Source of the DNA: Alphaproteobacteria bacterium UBA6038
Lineage (GTDB): Bacteria > Pseudomonadota > Alphaproteobacteria > Micropepsales > Micropepsaceae
Reading direction: 5' to 3'
DNA length: 15,772 nucleotides
Assembly (NCBI GenBank): GCA_002429315.1
Contig: DIZC01000109.1
Span: 2,720-18,491, forward strand
The notes under the pieces were generated by a model. The model was not told where the DNA came from and did no database searches. It was given only the letters and a program-made list of their open reading frames with translations. The stretch's first letter is position 1. Each line of letters begins with the position of its first letter. A program made the translations under genes and the position numbers. Positions 1 to 6,869 of this stretch are shown piece after piece.

Positions 1-257
1 GCATTGCCGGCGCTGATCGTCCACACGCCGCGCCGGCGCTCGGCGTCCGACAGCATCGCAACGGCGTTGGCGGCGCCGCGCAGCTTGTAGGCGTTGATCG
101 GCTGCAGGTTCTCGAGCTTCAGGCGAATGTCGGGATAGCCGGCGCCGAGCTCGAGGCGCACCAGCGGCGTGCGCACGATGGTGCCGGCGATCCGCTCGCG
201 CGCCGCCTTTATTTCGTCGAGGGTGATGGGCCGTACCGGCTCCGGCGCCGCAGACAT
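1..257 (-). CDS. Threonine/serine dehydratase-like PLP enzyme, N-terminal part (cut by window edge)
   Basis: The first 85 codons of a fold-type II pyridoxal-phosphate enzyme are visible; the rest lies outside the window. The start is the ATG at 257. Residues 55-62 read INAYKLRG, which matches the family's PLP-lysine motif ([ST]FKxRGA) with K58 as the probable Schiff-base lysine and Tyr in place of the usual Ser/Phe. The fragment ends at SAGNA, the start of the phosphate-binding/substrate loop SxGNHA. Enzymes of this family deaminate L-threonine or L-serine to a 2-oxo acid and ammonia in the cytosol. The fragment cannot separate biosynthetic IlvA, catabolic TdcB and serine/threonine racemase-like members, because the C-terminal ACT domain, if any, is not seen. 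The gene lies 52 bp downstream of the DUF2127 gene on the same strand. Confidence 0.88.
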   Translation of the reverse strand, partial: MSAAPEPVRPITLDEIKAARERIAGTIVRTPLVRLELGAGYPDIRLKLENLQPINAYKLRGAANAVAMLSDAERRRGVWTISAGN

Positions 258-309
258 GTGATTTTCTTCGGGCAAATCGGCCGCGACCTTAGCACGCTCC
301 AAACCGCTG

Positions 310-792
310 TCACCTCGCGCGGCGGCGGGTCGCCAGACTGCGCACCCGCCATTCGTTCAGCACGAGGGCCAGGGTCACGACGTCGAACAGCGCAAACGCG
401 AACAGCCACGGCGACCAGTGCGCGATCAGCTTGAGACTCATGAACCCGATGAAGCCGAGCAGCACCACGACGGACGCCGGAAAGATCCACATGTGCTCGA
501 TCAGCAGGTTGACGAACAGCCCGATCTTCAAAACACCGTGCGCCAGCAGGTAGGCGATGGCGAATTTGGGCGAGCTGTGCGCAAGCCCATAGGCACCATG
601 GCGGATGGCGTGCGCGGTGTGGCTTTCGGGATGCCGGGCGATTTCCGGCGCCGTCGCCCACACCGCGAAATTGTACACCTGCTGCGACCCATACACGGCG
701 ATGATCAGCCCGGCCACGGTTTCGACCAGCCCGTCGAGTCCCTTGACGGCAATCGCGCCCAGATAGGCGAGGTGGAGGAGGGAGCGTCGCAT
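310..792 (-). CDS. DUF2127 family integral membrane protein
   Basis: The protein has 160 residues and is mostly hydrophobic, with likely membrane segments near residues 8-34, 84-102, 104-124 and 127-147. It resembles DUF2127 proteins: an N-terminal xxKGLDGLVE segment, then a polar loop with several His, then a YLLAHGVLKIGL-type segment. The function of the family is unknown. The start ATG at 792 is only 6 bp downstream of the acetyltransferase toxin stop codon, so the gene may be co-transcribed with that toxin-antitoxin pair. I infer this is a chance neighbour and not a third component of the module. The family call rests on recognised sequence pattern and hydropathy only. Confidence 0.75.
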   Translation of the reverse strand: MRRSLLHLAYLGAIAVKGLDGLVETVAGLIIAVYGSQQVYNFAVWATAPEIARHPESHTAHAIRHGAYGLAHSSPKFAIAYLLAHGVLKIGLFVNLLIEHMWIFPASVVVLLGFIGFMSLKLIAHWSPWLFAFALFDVVTLALVLNEWRVRSLATRRRAR

Positions 793-798
793 CGGATC

Positions 799-1317
799 TT
801 ATTTAAGTGCGCGCACTGCGGCGGCAATGGTGTCGAGCGGCAGCACAAGCTTGAGCGGGTCGTCCGCAAGCGCAAGCGCGCCGAACCGTGCGTACCAGCG
901 CGCCGCGTCAGCGTCTTTTGCGTCAATCGCCAAGGCGACGCCGCCCACCTCCGCGGCGACCGCGAGCGCTCGCTCGCCAGCTGCGAGGAGGAGGTCGCCA
1001 CCCAGTCCGCGTCCCTGCACCGCGACACTCACGGCGAGTCGCGCGAGCCGGAACACAGGCACTTCATAACGCCCCAGGCCCCGCGTCAGCCTCTTCGGCA
1101 CCTTGGTGAACTCAATCGCGCCAGGGCTGATCGAATAATAGCCGAGCACCTGTGAGGGCTCTCGTTCGGTCACGGCAACAAACGTCTTCGCGCCGCCGCT
1201 TTCGTGATTCTGCCGGGCGAACCGCTCCAGATATTGGTTCAGCGCCGGAACACCGCAGTCGAAATTCTTGCGATCATGATCCTTGGAGACCGGCTCTTCG
1301 CGCCACGCCAGCGTCAC
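799..1317 (-). CDS. GNAT acetyltransferase toxin, TacT-like (type II toxin-antitoxin)
   Basis: The product is a 172-residue GNAT-fold protein. It carries the acetyl-CoA pyrophosphate-binding loop QGRGLGG at residues 101-107 and a late WYARFGA segment whose Y142 matches the catalytic tyrosine of TacT/AtaT-type toxins. The N-terminal region also fits the family, with FDCGVPALNQYL near residues 19-30. TacT-type toxins acetylate the amino group of aminoacyl-tRNA and stop translation. The gene starts with GTG and overlaps the stop codon of the upstream DUF1778 gene (GTGA, 4 bp), the usual antitoxin-first layout with translational coupling. Length and neighbour both match the DUF1778-GNAT module. 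Which tRNA is targeted cannot be read from the sequence. Confidence 0.88.
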   Translation of the reverse strand: MTLAWREEPVSKDHDRKNFDCGVPALNQYLERFARQNHESGGAKTFVAVTEREPSQVLGYYSISPGAIEFTKVPKRLTRGLGRYEVPVFRLARLAVSVAVQGRGLGGDLLLAAGERALAVAAEVGGVALAIDAKDADAARWYARFGALALADDPLKLVLPLDTIAAAVRALK

Positions 1318-1589
1318 TTGCGAGCACGCCGCCGGCGCACAGCTTCCAGCAATGCGCGCGTCGGCTTGGGCGGGTTCTCCAACAGCTGCAGGACCCGCTC
1401 ACTATCGCGCTCCGACAGCACCATCCGCTCCGCCTTGCCCGCGATCTGGCGGGCGGCGGGCAACACGCGGCGCATGATGAAACTCGTCACGTCCAGTCGC
1501 TCTTCGGCGGCAGCCGCGACGAGCAACCGCTTTTCCTCCTTCGTTGCCCGGAGTTCGATACGCTCCTCACGTGCAGCAATGGCGGCCAT
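1314..1589 (-). CDS. DUF1778 ribbon-helix-helix antitoxin, TacA-like
   Basis: This 91-residue protein begins with a ribbon-helix-helix DNA-binding region (RIELRATKEEKRLLVAAAA, residues 10-28, then a second helix to about 45). Its C-terminal tail (residues 60-91, with RVLQLLENPPKPTRALLEA) is typical of DUF1778 antitoxins, where the tail wraps around the GNAT toxin. The ATG at 1589 is preceded by GGAGAGG at 5 bp spacing, which settles the start. It overlaps the toxin gene by 4 bp. By family, the complex with toxin represses its own promoter, which would lie in the 160 bp upstream. That upstream stretch holds a relic of a quinoprotein gene. Confidence 0.87.
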   Translation of the reverse strand: MAAIAAREERIELRATKEEKRLLVAAAAEERLDVTSFIMRRVLPAARQIAGKAERMVLSERDSERVLQLLENPPKPTRALLEAVRRRRARK

Positions 1590-1649
1590 GTCACCTCTCC
1601 TCGCTCGGCAACAGGATACCGTACGGACAGCATCCGTGCAATGCGCTCA

Positions 1650-1723
1650 GGCCGCTGGATGCCCGGAGGCTTCTTCTTGGTCGGATGCCCTTGCGTCCAC
1701 GCGAGGTACGCCTGATCGAGGAA
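1650..1723 (-). pseudogene. Relic of the 3' end of a second PQQ-dependent dehydrogenase gene
   Basis: Read on the minus strand this segment encodes AWTQGHPTKKK followed by PGIxRP, almost the same as the last residues of the intact quinoprotein at 2563-4782. At DNA level 1650-1723 matches 2567-2640 at 57 of 74 positions by my count. Many of the differences are synonymous, so the two copies diverged while both were coding; this points to a lost paralogue more than a recent duplication. The reading frame has lost one T where the intact gene has its stop (CGGCCTTGA against CGGCCTGAG), so the relic runs past its original end. Upstream the match fades near 1723, close to the stop codon of the HTH antitoxin gene. 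Confidence 0.75.
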
Positions 1724-1753
1724 GCGATCGGCGGTTGCCGACCGCCATTCACA

Positions 1754-2113
1754 TCAGCGGGCGAGGACGGGGCTGTCGCCGCGCACGCGAATTCGTCCAC
1801 GCGCGCGACTCCGCGGTGCCGCTTTGACGATGATTTCGACATCCTTCCCCAGCTTCGTGAGCAAGCGCATCAGGCGCTCGCTCGAGAAGTTTTCCAAACG
1901 GCCGTTCAGCAGGGCCGAGACCTTCGGCTGATCGATGTCCATCAGATCGGCGGCAGACGATTGCGTGAGTCGCCGCCGCTTGAGGATCGACCGGATTTGG
2001 CTTGCCAGCTGCGCCTTGGTCAACTCCTCCTCGGGCGCCTCAAAGCCCAGATCGGCGAACACGTTGCCGCTGCCAGCGATCACCGGGATTTCAGCCGTTC
2101 GCGTCCTAGCCAT
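1754..2113 (-). CDS. XRE-family HTH antitoxin, HigA-like
   Basis: The protein has 119 residues. A helix-turn-helix of the XRE/HTH_37 type occupies about residues 46-75, with LTQSSAADLMDIDQPKVSALL as the core and the NGRLENFSSERL stretch following it. Such proteins bind and neutralise a RelE/HigB-type toxin and repress the operon. The gene begins 34 bp inside the 3' end of the toxin gene, so the order is toxin first, antitoxin second, typical of higBA modules. The basic, arginine-rich C-terminus (about residues 96-119) is probably disordered. The start is the ATG at 2113. Confidence 0.88.
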   Translation of the reverse strand: MARTRTAEIPVIAGSGNVFADLGFEAPEEELTKAQLASQIRSILKRRRLTQSSAADLMDIDQPKVSALLNGRLENFSSERLMRLLTKLGKDVEIIVKAAPRSRARGRIRVRGDSPVLAR

Positions 2114-2514
2114 TGCTCATAATCCTGCCTTGCCCGCTTGAGTCGCTGCTCGATCGCGGCCACTTCCGTTCGTGGCGTCGCGATGCCGCGCTTCGACTTC
2201 TTCTGAAACACATTAAGCACGTAGACCGCTTCCGCGAACTTGACGGTGTAAACGGCGCGATAGCTGTTTCCATCGAAATCGTCCACTATCTCCAGAACGC
2301 CAGCACCGCCAAATCCTTTCAGCGGTTTGGCGTAGGGCGCCTTGCTTCCCGTTTGCGCTTCCCACAACGCGCCGCCGACACGGCGCTTCACCGGTTCGGG
2401 GAACTCGCGCAACTCCTCGCGAGTCGAGCCGATCCAACGGATTGGCTTGGGCGGCTTCGTCGCTTGCGCCGTTCTCATCGGCGCATCCGCGCCCGGATAT
2501 GCCTTTTCAAGCAT
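2080..2514 (-). CDS. RelE/HigB-type toxin (phage Gp49-like family)
   Basis: From about residue 23 (PIRWIGSTREELREFPEPVK) the protein follows the Gp49-like/HigB family closely. Further matches are the KPLKGFGGAGVLEI segment and the SYRAVYTVKF...VYVLNVFQKKSKRGI core, with the basic residues expected of ribosome-associated mRNA endonucleases. It is 144 residues if started at the ATG at 2514. Family members usually start near the PIRW segment, so the internal ATG at 2478 (MRTAQ) is an equally good start; neither has a clear ribosome-binding site. It is followed, with a 34-bp overlap, by the HTH antitoxin. It lies 48 bp downstream of the quinoprotein stop codon. Confidence 0.87.
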   Translation of the reverse strand: MLEKAYPGADAPMRTAQATKPPKPIRWIGSTREELREFPEPVKRRVGGALWEAQTGSKAPYAKPLKGFGGAGVLEIVDDFDGNSYRAVYTVKFAEAVYVLNVFQKKSKRGIATPRTEVAAIEQRLKRARQDYEQWLGRERLKSR

Positions 2515-2562
2515 AATTGCAAGTCTCTTCGAGGTGCACTCGCCGGAATCAGCGGCCGAGCA

Positions 2563-4782
2563 TCAAGGCCGTGCGATGCCGGGAAGCTTCTTCTTCGTCG
2601 GGTGGCCTTGCGTCCAGGCCGCATGCGCCTGGTCGAGAACGTAGGCGCGGATCGCGGCGACGTCGTCCTTCGACAGCACGTCGGCGAACGACGCCATGCC
2701 GCCGCCCGACAGCGCGCCCTTCAGCACGATGTCGTCGTACTGGTCCCAGATTTCGCGCGGCACCAGGCGCAAATCCGGCACCTCGCCTTCCGATTGCGCG
2801 AAGAAGCCGTGACACACCAGGCACGTGCGATGATAGAGATCGAAGCCCTTGTCGATGGCGGCGGCGTTCGCGGTCTGTGGCGGCGGCTCGCTCGGCGGCA
2901 CGCCTTCCGGCGCAAGCGCCGCGACCTGTTTTGCGCCGCCCAGCTTGAACACGAACAGCCGCCCTTGATTGGTCTGGTATTTCGACAGCGCCGTGCTGGG
3001 ATCGCGAAAAGCGGAGAGTCCCCCTGCCCCGCCCCACCCGGCCAGCAGCGCGATGTATTGCGTGCCGCCGATCTCGTAGCTCATGGCCGGCGCCAGGATG
3101 CCGGTCTTCAGGTCCATCGACCAAAGCTTCTTGCCGGTTTTCGCGTCATAGGCGCTGAACGTGCCGTAGGCATCGCCGCCGAACACCAGCCCGCCGGCGG
3201 TGGACAGCAGGCCGGAGTTCCACGAGCCGCCCATCGACACCTGCCAGGCTTCTTTCTGCGTCACCGGATTCCACGCCTTGATGAATCCGACCGCCGGCGC
3301 GGGCGCCTTGCCGGACTTGATGAGGTTCAGCACCAGCTTCGACACGCCGGCGAAATCGACGCCGGTGTTCCAGGCGCCCGGACGGTAAGCGAAATTCTTG
3401 TCGGGCACGAAAGGCTGCGCGGCATCCATCGCCGGGATGTAGACAAAGCCGGTTTGCGGATCGAACGTCATCGGCTGCCAGTTGTGCGCGCCGGTGGCGG
3501 CGGGATAGACGACCGCCAGCTTGTTCTTGTAGCGCGCATCGGGATTCTCGATGGGCTTGCCGGTCTTGAGATCGATGCCTTTGGCCCAGGTGACGAGGCC
3601 GAATTTCTGCGCGCTGATCAGCGCGCCGGTTTCACGATCCAGCACATAGAAGAAGCCGTTCTTCGGCGCATGCATCAGCACGTGGCGCGAGCGTCCGCCG
3701 ATGGTGAGATCGGCGAGCACCACATCGGCGGTGGAATCGAAATCCCACGTGTCGCCGGGCGTGGTCTGATAATGCCAGCGCAGCTGGCCGGTACGCGTAT
3801 CCACCGCCAGCACGGATGAGAGATAGAGATTGTCGCCGCCTTTGGGCGAACGGATGTCGCGGTTCCAGGGATTGCCGTTGCCGGTGCCGAAATAGAGCAG
3901 GTGCAGCTTCGGATCGAAGGCGAAGGAGTTCCACGGCGCGCCGCCGCCGCCGATTTTCCAGAACTTGTCTTTGCCGGTCGTGTCCCAGGTCTTCAGCGCA
4001 TCCTGCAGCGCCTTGCTTTCCTGCGGCTTGGAAGGATCGCCTGGCACCACATGGAAGCGCCACGCGAGCTTGCCGGTATCGGCGTTGTAGGCGCTGATGT
4101 AGCCGCGCGCGTCGTATTCCGCGCCGCCATTGCCAATGACGACGAGCCCGTCGACCACCCGCGGCGCGCCGGTGATGGTGTAGACCTTGTTGTGGTTCTC
4201 GACGGTGTCGGCAGTCCACAGCGGCTTGCCGGTTTTGGCATCCAGCTTGATGAGGCGGCCGTCGAGCGTGCCGACAAACACGGCACCCTTCCACAGGGCG
4301 ACGCCGCGGTTCACCACGTCGCAGCAAAGATAGCGGCCGGTCTCGCCCGGCACCTGCGGATCGTACTTCCACAGCTCCTTGCCGCTCGCCGCGTCGAGCG
4401 CGATGACGATGCTCCACGGCAGGGTGATGAACATCACGCCGTCGGAGACGATCGGCGTCGCCTCCAGGCCGCGCACCGAATAGGTGCGGTACTGCCAGGC
4501 CACGCCGAGGTTCCTCACGTTGGCGGCGTCGATCTGCGAAAGCGGCGAGAAGCGCTGCTCGGAATAGGTGCGGCCCGGCGCCAGCCATTCGCCGGGATCG
4601 GAATCCGCCCGCGCGATCTTCGCCCCGTCGATGCCGGCGCCGGGCTGCATCGCTCCTTGGGCCGCCGGAGCGGCAAAAGCCCCCGACCCTACGCGATGCT
4701 TCAGCGCAAAATCGAGCGGCGCAATCGCCAGGATGCCAACGATGAGCACGGCCGCGACATGGCCGAGAAGGCGGTATGACAT
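2563..4782 (-). CDS. PQQ-dependent alcohol dehydrogenase with C-terminal cytochrome c (quinohemoprotein)
   Basis: I place the start at the ATG at 4782: AAGGGGAG lies just upstream and the residues that follow form a signal peptide (hydrophobic to about residue 22, with AFAAPAA near 35-41). This gives 739 residues. An eight-bladed propeller region shows repeated AxDAxTGKxLW motifs, the vicinal disulfide pair C153-C154 (YLCCD), a GNGGAEY site with probable catalytic E222, and TWDFDST with probable catalytic D347. The C-terminal domain carries CLVCH (654-658) for covalent heme and M696 as a possible axial ligand. Such periplasmic enzymes oxidise alcohols and pass electrons to cytochrome c. D349, two residues after D347, is the Asp associated with lanthanide use in XoxF-like enzymes. 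The substrate cannot be told. No PQQ synthesis genes are in the window. Confidence 0.93.
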   Translation of the reverse strand: MSYRLLGHVAAVLIVGILAIAPLDFALKHRVGSGAFAAPAAQGAMQPGAGIDGAKIARADSDPGEWLAPGRTYSEQRFSPLSQIDAANVRNLGVAWQYRTYSVRGLEATPIVSDGVMFITLPWSIVIALDAASGKELWKYDPQVPGETGRYLCCDVVNRGVALWKGAVFVGTLDGRLIKLDAKTGKPLWTADTVENHNKVYTITGAPRVVDGLVVIGNGGAEYDARGYISAYNADTGKLAWRFHVVPGDPSKPQESKALQDALKTWDTTGKDKFWKIGGGGAPWNSFAFDPKLHLLYFGTGNGNPWNRDIRSPKGGDNLYLSSVLAVDTRTGQLRWHYQTTPGDTWDFDSTADVVLADLTIGGRSRHVLMHAPKNGFFYVLDRETGALISAQKFGLVTWAKGIDLKTGKPIENPDARYKNKLAVVYPAATGAHNWQPMTFDPQTGFVYIPAMDAAQPFVPDKNFAYRPGAWNTGVDFAGVSKLVLNLIKSGKAPAPAVGFIKAWNPVTQKEAWQVSMGGSWNSGLLSTAGGLVFGGDAYGTFSAYDAKTGKKLWSMDLKTGILAPAMSYEIGGTQYIALLAGWGGAGGLSAFRDPSTALSKYQTNQGRLFVFKLGGAKQVAALAPEGVPPSEPPPQTANAAAIDKGFDLYHRTCLVCHGFFAQSEGEVPDLRLVPREIWDQYDDIVLKGALSGGGMASFADVLSKDDVAAIRAYVLDQAHAAWTQGHPTKKKLPGIARP

Positions 4783-5092
4783 AATGCTCCCCTTGTCCGC
4801 CGATCCGACGGCGCGGGGAAGGTTAGGTAGCTTTGGGGCCGCCGACAATATGCCCTTTGGGCGTCGCCTCGGTGCGTTCGTGAAGAGCGCGACGTTGCTC
4901 CAATCGGCCGGCATGCAATACTATTATGTTAGCAGAACTTCTGGTAGGATATATTTGTCCAATGCTTAGAAGTTGCCACGACACCATGGACGAATCTCGT
5001 TGAATATCGGCCTATGCCATGGCGTGCCGTGTCGAAGAATGGATGAATAAGGGGAGTTATTGCGTCCGAAGAAATTTTCATAGGAGAGGAAC
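4783..5092. other. Divergent intergenic region between quinoprotein and copper amine oxidase genes
   Basis: About 310 bp separate the two divergent genes and should hold both promoters. No convincing gene is seen. The stretch 4915-4970 is much richer in A and T than its surroundings, as expected for a promoter zone. The Shine-Dalgarno of the amine oxidase (AGGAGAGG, 5082-5089) lies at its right end and that of the quinoprotein at its left end. Confidence 0.6.
4895..4924 (+). promoter_or_regulatory. Possible sigma-70 type promoter for the amine oxidase
   Basis: TTGCTC (4895-4900) and TACTAT (4919-4924) are separated by 18 bp and read toward the copper amine oxidase. The leader would be about 160 nt. 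The match is moderate and the region is AT-rich, so this could be chance. Confidence 0.25.
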
Positions 5093-6640
5093 ATGCCAAC
5101 TCTGCGACCCATCGCGGCAACGTTGTTGGTTATCGGCTTGTCGACTCTTGTTTCCCCGCCTGTTACGGGGGCACGGAAGGTGCTTTCGGCGATACCGCTG
5201 AGCGCCGCCGAACTGCGGCACAAGCTCCAGACCGAGGAGGGCGCGCGCGCAAGTAGGGCGATGCGTCCGTCGCCCCCTCGCGCACCCAAGAATGGCATCA
5301 TGCAGATTCCGGTCAATGTGAGGAATAAGGGTGCGCTGCTGAAAGGGAACGGCGAAGCTCCGAACGGCATGGCGCGACAGGCCGGTCCATCCCAAGGTGT
5401 ACTCTACCCCCCATGCTTCGATCCGGGGCCTCGTGGGAAAGTTGCCAGCCTCGTGAAGGCGTTTCCGGAGGTGACATGGCACGTTTGCGTGATGGATGTC
5501 GGCGCCAAGGGCCTTTGGGTCGGCCCGGTAGACATCAGGCGTACGCCGTCGGGACCGTGGGTTCGAGTTCTTTACCAGGCCGGTCTGGCGGACATCTTCG
5601 TACCGTATCATGACAACAGCGGGCGCTACTACGATATGCGATTTAGCCGTTGGCTCGATCAGGTATCCGCCGCCGACGCGGGCCCGAACGGCAGTCTGAT
5701 AACTCTTACCCACGAGACGATACCCACCGTGGTTGCCGAGGTGCGCGACCGCGGGGTGACGTGGCTATGCAAGCAGAACTTCAGCATAGTTCGCCGCGGG
5801 CAGGACTTTGTCGTGTGGGGCGTCTCCGACGCGGGCAACTACGACAACATCGTTCAAATGAGCTTCGGCGACGACGGCAGCATGCACTTTCGTCTGGGGA
5901 ACACCGGCTACAACTCGCCGGGGAAGCCATCAGTGCCGCACATGCACAATGGCCTGTGGCGGATCGACATGGACCTGAATGGCGTGAACAATTCGGCCTA
6001 CTGGATCACGCATTCCGAGCCCGGCAGTCTGACGGCCTCGGATTCCCAAACTCCCTTCAACACGGAGGGCGCGCGCCAATGGAACTACAACCAGTTTGCC
6101 TCGCTTCTGATTGAGGAGACGGGCACCAACATGTTTGAACACCATCCGGGCTATGAATTCACTCCCGCGGGAACCGAGGTGTCGCGACACTATGGACCCA
6201 ATGAGCAATGGACGCTGAGCGACGTCTACGTGACGGTATATCACCCCAATGAGTTCGGTTGGCTGAACACCTGGGCTTCCAACAACGCCTTCACCTGGGA
6301 TGCCTTCAGCGACCCGTCCACTGCCAACAACGATTGCGGCAACTGGGCCTTCCCTGACTATTTCAATTATGCCGTTTGCCACTGGCAGTCGCCCGATCTC
6401 TATCTGCTGACGTATCTCTCGTCGCCCGAATCCGTGATGAACAACGATGTGGTCGTTTGGATCAAGAGCGCCGCCCACCACGATCCCACCGACGAGGACC
6501 GCTCATCCTATGATATCAACCCACCCAATGCCGCGAGCGTTACCGGCGTCACCATCGCTCATTGGGCCGGATTCGATGTCACGCCGCACAACTTTTTCGA
6601 CGACAATCCTCTAGGAGGGCCGGCGAAATGCGGTCCGTAG
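5093..6640 (+). CDS. Secreted compact copper amine oxidase (topaquinone type)
   Basis: The protein has 515 residues, with an N-terminal signal sequence (hydrophobic residues 7-24). Residues 235-300 match the catalytic domain of copper amine oxidases: GNYDNI, where Y250 would become topaquinone, then the DDGSMHFRLGNTGY strand, then HMHNGLWRIDMDLNG with copper ligands H283 and H285. The third ligand is H462 or H463 in AHHDPTDED, matching the HHxPxxED motif. The VPYHD segment (171-174) corresponds to the VPYGDP region before the catalytic Asp of larger enzymes. The family oxidises primary amines to aldehyde, ammonia and H2O2. Most members have about 640-750 residues, and the N2/N3 domains seem reduced or absent here. 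Start: ATG at 5093 after AGGAGAGG. The substrate is unknown, and a divergent activity is possible. Confidence 0.82.
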   Translation: MPTLRPIAATLLVIGLSTLVSPPVTGARKVLSAIPLSAAELRHKLQTEEGARASRAMRPSPPRAPKNGIMQIPVNVRNKGALLKGNGEAPNGMARQAGPSQGVLYPPCFDPGPRGKVASLVKAFPEVTWHVCVMDVGAKGLWVGPVDIRRTPSGPWVRVLYQAGLADIFVPYHDNSGRYYDMRFSRWLDQVSAADAGPNGSLITLTHETIPTVVAEVRDRGVTWLCKQNFSIVRRGQDFVVWGVSDAGNYDNIVQMSFGDDGSMHFRLGNTGYNSPGKPSVPHMHNGLWRIDMDLNGVNNSAYWITHSEPGSLTASDSQTPFNTEGARQWNYNQFASLLIEETGTNMFEHHPGYEFTPAGTEVSRHYGPNEQWTLSDVYVTVYHPNEFGWLNTWASNNAFTWDAFSDPSTANNDCGNWAFPDYFNYAVCHWQSPDLYLLTYLSSPESVMNNDVVVWIKSAAHHDPTDEDRSSYDINPPNAASVTGVTIAHWAGFDVTPHNFFDDNPLGGPAKCGP

Positions 6641-6869
6641 CGGGGTGCGCCAAGCCTTGAGGTCGTCGCAATGGCTCATCCCGATCCCGCTGGACGTGGT
6701 GGGGCACGAGGAATCTCAGGTGACTGAGGCCGCTGCGCCAGCAAGAGCGTTCCCGACCTGCTGGAGCACATGTCCTGCCGACCGGTGATCCTCCGATGGA
6801 CAAGCGCGGTATGGCATCAGCGGGCCGATCGAGTTCAGCGAATGTTGTGTAGTGATGGATCGCGGGTGC

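Noticed and set aside
418..1155. Plus-strand open frame of 245 codons opposite the DUF2127 and acetyltransferase genes
   Set aside because: Composition is that of a shadow frame and both genes on the other strand have family matches.
2113..3819. Long plus-strand open frame of 568 codons opposite the toxin and quinoprotein genes
   Set aside because: It is antisense to clearly conserved genes, is rich in Arg/His/Ala as expected for a shadow frame in GC-rich DNA, and shows no recognisable domain.
6641..6869. Possible genes in the gap after the copper amine oxidase
   Set aside because: Short frames on both strands resemble no family I know and lack ribosome-binding sites.
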